This document shows, one piece after another, positions 58,522 through 64,000 of a stretch of DNA of 64,000 bases. Within the stretch, counting starts at the first letter, position 1, and each line of letters begins with the position of its first letter. The notes below the pieces were generated by a model. The model had not been told where the DNA came from, made no database searches, and worked only from the letters and a program-made list of their open reading frames with translations. This DNA is from Trichostrongylus colubriformis (taxonomy: Eukaryota > Nematoda > Chromadorea > Rhabditida > Trichostrongylidae), in assembly GCA_963978905.1 (NCBI GenBank), contig OZ022258.1, positions 56,776,591 to 56,840,590 of the forward strand, given 5' to 3'. Made by a program: the position numbers and the translations under genes.

Positions 58522-58940
58522 TTAATATTTCTTATCATATCCTCTACACCTTCTGTCTTCGTTGTCCCAGTGCATGAGACCATATGAAGAGAATATCGAT
58601 TGTGAGGAATTATATGTATAGTTTATTGTTCTGCAATGCACTTTCATGACGATCCTGTTTTTGTATTCGATATTCGCTGATTTTTCAACAATTCGTCCAT
58701 TATAAATATTGACACTAAACCATTTTTCGATTATTCTCATATCAAATTTCACGACGGTCATAGAGTTGTTCCCACATTTAAGAGTGCAATCGTGTGGATT
58801 AACAATTTCGTCACAAGGTCTCTGGCAGGATAGGTGCACGCAACAGTTATTTGGGACAGTACCACGTAACTCGGTAATATACCTTGAATATTGCATAATG
58901 AGACTGCCACACTTCGAGCCTGACGAAGGTGCCAAGCACT
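58522..58940 (-). CDS. Cysteine-rich secreted-type protein, terminal exon, unrecognised
   Basis: Acceptor TTCAATATTACAG followed by 138 codons and TAA at 58522: CLAPSSGSKCGSLIMQYSRY, then NNCCVHLSCQRPCDEIV, HDCTLKCGNNSMTVVKFDMR, NIYNGRIVEKSANIEYKN, RIVMKVHC and a tail with NYTYNSS. Ten Cys and several N-glycosylation sequons suggest an extracellular protein. Upstream exon(s) with a signal peptide must lie beyond 58953 and were not found. I do not recognise the domain. Confidence 0.5.
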
Positions 58941-59633
58941 GTAATATTGAATATATATTTTGAGAATTTTATATTGTGAGATTTTCACAGCCTTTGGAAT
59001 GAAGTTTTGGAGTCTTGTTCTATTTTCACACATTTTTCGATTTGTTGCATATTCGTTACCCAAGCTCCTTACAGTTAGCTCCTCGGCCTAGAAATGGTTA
59101 CGGGTGAAAAATGTCAAATCAATATTTTGGCCGAAAAAGGTTGCTAGCATTCAGAAAATTTCGAATATTGGTACGACTTTCTTACCTTGCCTGCCCGAGT
59201 TTTTTTTTTGAACTAATCCTTTTCAGCGTGAAGAGTTTCCTTTTACGCTGGAAAAGATTAGTTAAGACACTCCTTCCAAAGACGCTCACCTCTTTCGGAG
59301 GACTCGTCCATTTTTGTTTTAAATTAGTTTCTCACAACTTTTTCACTTCTTTTTTTTTGCAGTCGTCCGGCCTTGAAAACCAGTTCTTTGATGGAATTTC
59401 TGGTTTTTTATGGAGGAATATTCCGACTATCGATCGAAATTCAAATTCAGTTCTAAAATTCTGTGAGTAACAAACATCTAGCCCCCGCATTGTTGGCATT
59501 CCATCGGAACGGTATTTTGAATGGAATTAAACAAATGCTTTCATGCTTCACAGGTTTTTCGGTATGCGGACACTGTGAATTCAAGTCATCTTACTATCAT
59601 TTTTCGAATAGTTTTCTCGTTTCTGATTTTTAG

Positions 59634-59997
59634 TGGGGAATATTTGGCGGAGGAATTGTTTTGCATAAAGCGAGGCTTGTTGGCCCACAGCGGTTGTTTT
59701 GGTGATGAAGTTCTCAAAGTATCGGGTGATTTGGCGAAGAGAATGAGTGTCTTGGTCGAGTTATTGACTTCAATGACTTCTTTTCGACAAGTTTTCACTT
59801 TGGCACGTGATTACAAAAGTTACTGCAAAACCGTTTTCTCTCTTTTCTTTATCTGCACAGAACTTTTTCGTGCTGTCCTAATGACGGATAACCTCATTGT
59901 GCTAGACGTTCGACGCTATTTTAGCCTAATTTTCACGAAGGAGAAAGAACACCAACTCTCCTACACTAAATTCGGCAAACATGGGGACCACCTCCTC
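59634..59997 (+). CDS. Anaphase-promoting complex subunit 4 (APC4)-like, two internal exons
   Basis: Exons 59634-59806 and 59861-59997 join across a 54-nt intron (GTGATT...TTATCTGCACAG, strong pyrimidine tract) in phase. The product reads GEYLAEELFCIKRGLL, then KVSGDLAKRMSVLVELLTSM, TSFRQVFTLAQLFRAVLMTD, YTKFGKHGDHLL and a GTAAAC donor. The helix pattern and spacing (LL...SM..F...F....L, MT.D, Y..GK) follow the APC4 helical domain, a scaffold segment of the APC/C ubiquitin ligase. Identity is modest, so this is a family-level guess. Flanking exons are not fixed: an upstream 59-72 nt intron is likely (acceptor at 59633, or at 59610 with another phase), and no downstream exon was found. Read without splicing, 59521-60033 is one open frame. 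Confidence 0.4.
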
Positions 59998-60013
59998 GTA
60001 AACTCAGCAGTAA

Positions 60014-60068
60014 TCTCTAAAATTACAAAATAGGTGAAAGAGCACCTATTTTGTAATCTTAGAGATTG
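60014..60068. repeat. Near-perfect hairpin, 25-bp arms
   Basis: CTCTAAAATTACAAAATAGG is mirrored by CCTATTTTGTAATCTTAGAG with one mismatch and a 6-nt AAAGAG-type loop. It begins shortly after the last APC4-like donor. Confidence 0.7.
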
Positions 60069-61065
60069 GTAGTGCTAAGGTTACGTTGGATGTACTTCCT
60101 TAACTTCAAGGCATGGTACTGGGTATTCTACTTCCTATTCTTCCTCCTAATTACGGCCAATGGGTGAATGTATAAATTTCTAACATGTCCATTCATCTTC
60201 CTGAATTGACAGCTTTTTCCCTTTGAAAGAAGCTTAGCAAATCTCAAAGCAATTTCTTCCCTAGGAACCTAGGAATTTTCATGATTAATTGGAGCTAATG
60301 GGATTGTTCCATCCTGCGTGCTTCTTAAAAAGTGTGTCATTGGCTCGGTCTCGATGGAATCCGGACTTTCAACGGACTGCCACGAACACCAATCTATACA
60401 TCTTCTCTATGCGTCACTCAGCATCGTCATTTTGCTTGCCTTGCCCTCGATTACAAAAAAATCTAGTAATTTCTTACTATTCTTAGTTTTTGCTCCATTG
60501 AAACTTGGTGGCCGTAGAAATACGATGGATTTTTTCTATGATTACTAGCTCTGTTTCCTTCATACCTCATTATATCACCTAAGGGCTAAAATGAAGAACT
60601 TATTAAGTCTGATTGAAGTAGGGTTTTTAGCCCCATTTTCCTATGCTTTGCGATAGCTCGTCTAGTGCCAAACTGTCTCAAGAACCCAGGGGTAAATCCA
60701 CGCTCTCAACCGAATTTCCCACTTCAGACTGCGTAAAATATTGAATTAAACACTGGATCTTTTGGGCTTCACAGTGTCCCGTGAAGCGAGCCGACACATT
60801 AAATTCTGACCAACTTTGCATGGGGCACATGCAAAGTTTTTTGACGCAGTTGAGATGCATACCGTTTTGCTATGTGAAGTGTTGCAGCTTTAGTTATTTT
60901 CTCTGCATCGGGTTCAATAAGGCATGAAGTATCCAGCTTTGGACAACTCACCTTGGGATGCACCATGCATACTACTACCACTTCGAATAGTAATGGTACT
61001 TAACAGTGCACCTCCGTTAATAAGATTAGTAGAATTACCGTTCTGGGGCAGTAAATTTTTGGGAA

Positions 61066-61247
61066 CTACCTAGGCTGCTTTCTTGTTGCACCACTGTGAT
61101 GCGCCATCACGACGACACATCCACTTGACTTCACGCTAACCATGCTTTTCTAACTTTGCCGACCAATAAGGAGCTCAAGTGGGTGTGGTAGCGTATGTTC
61201 TAGCGGGTGTAGCACCGTGATGGCGCTCCATGGCAGAGCAAAAGGGG
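61066..61247. repeat. Palindromic MITE, family G, copy 2 (degraded)
   Basis: GTGATGCGCCATCACG and CGTGATGGCGCTCC face each other, with a CAATAAGGAGCTCAAGTGGG centre shared (reversed) with 29909-30107. Confidence 0.45.
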
Positions 61248-61274
61248 CACTCTCAATAGTAACTCAGGATATTA

Positions 61275-62259
61275 TTAGGTTGTCCCAAAAGTCTTGTCGT
61301 ATTTTTCCAAAAAAAATCAGTAACTCTTGTTCACTTCGAGGCAGGTCCAGGCGGCTCAGGAATATGGTAGAACGATCCCTAAGCTTTCTAGGAAAATATA
61401 TATTGACCCACCAGATCCCGTGGAGAGAGCTACAATGCCCGTTGTCGATACCCACCCAACCCGCGGTGTCATGTATTATGAGCGGTCTTGCGGCACCAAA
61501 ACGACGGAAGCTTGCCACTCCATCAGCGCTGCATTGGGCAAGGGATGTGTGAGCTACGTGACCGTGCGCCGCTGGTTCATCAGCTTCAGCAACGGCGAGA
61601 TTGACATGAAGGACAAACCACGTTTGGGACTGTGCTGGTTCTGGGAAGCGGAAGGAATGCTTTTCCGCGAGGTGCTGGTACAAGGCGAGACAGTCACCGC
61701 TGCCGTATGCACCCACCAGCTCCAGCAGCTCGCCGTCGCTGTTCGAGAAAAGTGCCGGAAATGGTCCGCGGTTAGGCCGCTTCCATACTTTGCGCACCGA
61801 CGCCGTCACGCGCGTGCCGGCGTCACGCGCGTGACGGCGTCGGTGCGCAAAGTATGGAAGCGGCCTTACCCTTCTTCATGACGACGCCCGCTCCCATTTC
61901 GCCCCCATTTCGCGAAAAGTGCCCAGGCCAAGCTACAGGAGCTCGGCTGGGATATCTTGCCCCACCCGCCATACACTCCAGACATTGCCCTTTCTGACCA
62001 ACACCTTACCCATCCTCTCGAATTCTTTCTGGCCAAGAGAAAATTCGTTGATTATGACTTGCTTGCGAAGGCGATCGCTGACTTCTTCGACTCTCAGAAC
62101 TCAGATGGGAGGAGGGAATCAACGCTTTTCCTATAAAGTAGCAGAGGGTTGCCGATAACAATGGTCACTACGTTGTTGCCTAATTGTTATTTGTTGGACG
62201 AAAAAAAAATAAAAAGTGATGATCGAAAAAAGTACGACAAGACTTTTGGGACAACCTAA
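61275..62259 (+). mobile_element. Decayed mariner element carrying a nested MITE (985 bp)
   Basis: Ends TTAGGTTGTCCCAAAAGTCT and its mirror, each bounded by TA. The plus strand encodes the mariner N-terminal helix-turn-helix region (MYYERSCGTKTTEACHSI, then VTVRRWFISFSNGEIDMKDK), an internal jump to the WEAEGMLFREVLVQGETV block, then HDDARSHF, LQELGWDILPHPPYTPDIAL and FVDYDLLAKAIADFF. About 0.3 kb of the central coding region is deleted and the frame is broken, partly by the insertion at 61775-61865. Non-autonomous. Third mariner lineage in the window by its terminal repeats. Confidence 0.85.
61775..61865. mobile_element. Perfect 91-bp hairpin MITE (family A) inserted in the mariner
   Basis: Two 42-bp arms, GGCCGCTTCCATACTTTGCG at the left end, are perfect reverse complements around a 7-bp CCGGCGT loop. 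TTA flanks it on both sides (61772-61774, 61866-61868), a clean 3-bp target duplication. Family A ends, minimal interior. It is younger than its mariner host. Confidence 0.85.
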
Positions 62260-62898
62260 TATTTCTTCGAAAAATTATGTGCTCAAATCTGACCACTTCA
62301 AAGTGAGCCTCCAAATACGATCTTGAATCAAATTGCTAAAAATATGATTCCTAAATGGCACACATAATAATAGGGGAATCCTCAGTGATTCATTTGCTTT
62401 TTTCCCGTCATAGCCACGTGTTTGCCGTTTTTGTCCAAGCTATCATTCCTGTAATACATAGTAGAGCCACCCATAGTATAGCGGACCTAGAACTGGTTTG
62501 TTGTTCTATTGACGTCATGAGTTTTCTTTTATTGTGGCGTGGTGCCGATCGGCCTATATCCTGTAGTTTCAGGGCTGTTCCGAGCTATGTTTTGTAGATG
62601 CGAACAGCATTGCGCGTAAGACGTTACCGTTTGATTTATTAGCTTTTTTCTTATGATTTTTCTTTGGAAAACATGAATCGGAATTCAAGGCATTCCTTCA
62701 CCAATGAATATTCTATTGAAGGGCGGTGCGTGTACTTCATGATAAATACAGGTTGACTAGCACAAGAGCGTTCAGTGATAGTACTGTTCTGAAGACATCG
62801 CTTCGCTTTTAACACATGATAAATAGTGTTAAGTACCAACATTCTTTATTATTTCCCCCTATTTTCAGGCCATTTCTGAAGCCTCTAGTTCTCTTTAA

Positions 62899-63417
62899 CC
62901 CATAACGGACGGTGCGTCACATGGCCACGCAACCCATAACGGACGGCGGCGTTTTTGCGCCACTTTTTAATCAAATCTTTCACCAATTTTTAAATTGAGT
63001 CATTTTTGTAACCTTTTTATGCAGTTGCTACTGATAAAAAGGTCATCACTGTGTAGTGGTATCACCTCATGCTGTTATACGCGGTACTTCTTTCTACCTA
63101 TTACTGCAAAAAAGTTATGCATTTCGAGTAGTAAGATGAGCGCGAGGGTTTCCAAATGGGAAACGGAGTCTACGGACTCTAATGGATTATTGATTGTAAC
63201 TAAAAACAATTGTTGTCATTTGTTTGTACAACTAGAAAGGATTGCTTTTGAAGTTACTCGCATAATGTTTGTTGAAAATTTGCGCTGCACCGGTCCTGGA
63301 AATATATGTTATTCTTCAATACTTGTAGTGTATACGTGTATAATTGGTTTTTTGGAAATATTACAAAACTAGATTTAAATGTTGGGAGTAACCATGTGGC
63401 GCACCGTCCGTTATGGG
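62899..63417. mobile_element. piggyBac-like MITE 2, TTAA-flanked (519 bp)
   Basis: TTAA at 62895-62898 and 63418-63421. Ends CCCATAACGGACGGTGCG and its mirror pair over 26 bp with one mismatch. CCCATAACGGACGG is repeated directly 34 bp further in. The interior is AT-rich; its 125-codon frame (62995-63372) has no piggyBac transposase motif. Confidence 0.75.
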
Positions 63418-63421
63418 TTAA

Positions 63422-64000
63422 TAGTAGGTGAGTCGGTAGGTATAGTTAGTTCCTATGAAAACTTGAAATTACTTGGATACCATTTGCCATACGGCTGCAA
63501 ATAATATGTATGCTATCTATTGGTTTCGTTTTTCTCGCCCCTCAATCGGGGAGGTGAAATAAATGTTGAAGTCCTGCTAGGGTTTAGATTGTCCGCATGC
63601 TTCAAACCCCTGCGTAGTACTTCTCAGAATCCTTCCCTCGTCGTTGCTGAATGTGAGCTTGTTCTTTACATCTGACCCTCATTTTTATTTACAGTCTTAG
63701 AACCCTTGTTCTTTTAATCCTTATGGTTAGCATTAGTTCGTGTGGAGCCTTGAATACCACTGATTTACTAGGACAGGATGAATGAGACTGTTTCCAAGAT
63801 ATCGTTAGAGGTAATTTTGGTAGATTGTGGAACAAGCGAAATATTAAAATGGAGTTGATAAATAGTGTAACAGTAGAGAAAGAACGGAAGCGTATGAAGC
63901 CCGAGAAATAAAACCTCTGCATCACCAACCGGGGAGGAAAGGTGCAGTCAGGCGAGAGGCTAAGTTAGACAGTCGCAAGCGCTGCCCCGCTCTTGCAGCA
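63422..64000. other. Right edge, nothing recognised
   Basis: No open frame, repeat or splice pattern that I can support. The minus-strand frame at 63689-63928 lacks features. Confidence 0.3.

Noticed and set aside
62995..63372. 125-codon frame inside the second TTAA element considered as a piggyBac transposase
   Set aside because: No catalytic Asp pattern or Cys-rich tail; too short and AT-driven.
1..64000. CRISPR arrays, bacterial operons, rRNA or spliced-leader RNA genes
   Set aside because: No regularly spaced repeats, no prokaryotic gene layout and no recognisable rRNA or SL RNA sequence seen on either strand.

Overview
The window looks like a nematode nuclear chromosome segment, most likely a strongylid/rhabditine (hookworm-like) worm. 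This is inferred from short introns (50-60 nt) mixed with long repeat-filled ones, AATAAA poly(A) signals, and dense Tc1/mariner, piggyBac-like and palindromic MITE content. The two recognisable genes have clear nematode relatives. There are no bacterial operons, rRNA genes or CRISPR arrays. Most genes here are split, so the coding regions below were joined by hand from reading frame, splice sites and intron phase.

Left part (1-16 kb). Two small histidine-rich paralogues lie on the minus strand (410-637 and 12202-12444). Their promoters share a TATA box, a GATA site, an AP-1/MARE site and a forkhead-like site. A 162-aa minus-strand gene of unknown function (1303-1928) lies between them. The plus strand carries a core-1 beta-1,3-galactosyltransferase (C1GALT1-like) gene with five visible exons (9176-15763). 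Its first visible intron is 4.2 kb long and contains both the second histidine-rich gene on the opposite strand and a stack of nested repeats.

Middle (16-35 kb). A long minus-strand gene runs from about 26.7 kb to 17.7 kb. I join 11 exons with consistent phases into at least 1,032 residues, including a 434-codon Lys/Glu/Thr-rich exon; the 3' end is supported by an AATAAA. I do not recognise the protein. Its introns are full of MITEs. From 26.8 to 35.5 kb there is little beyond repeats and one candidate minus-strand exon.

Right part (35-64 kb). The Arp2 gene (arx-2/ACTR2 orthologue) occupies 35575-45508 in ten exons that join exactly into 394 codons. Two decayed mariner elements sit antisense in its introns 7 and 9. 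Beyond it are repeats, a Cys-rich secreted-type exon (58522-58940), an APC4-like exon pair (59634-59997), a mariner with a MITE inserted in it, and a piggyBac-like TTAA MITE.

The protein-coding genes do not form an obvious pathway. The strongest unusual signals are the paired histidine-rich genes with a shared promoter module, the large unrecognised Lys/Glu-rich gene, and several transposon insertions whose target-site duplications (one with an empty-site control) can be read directly.
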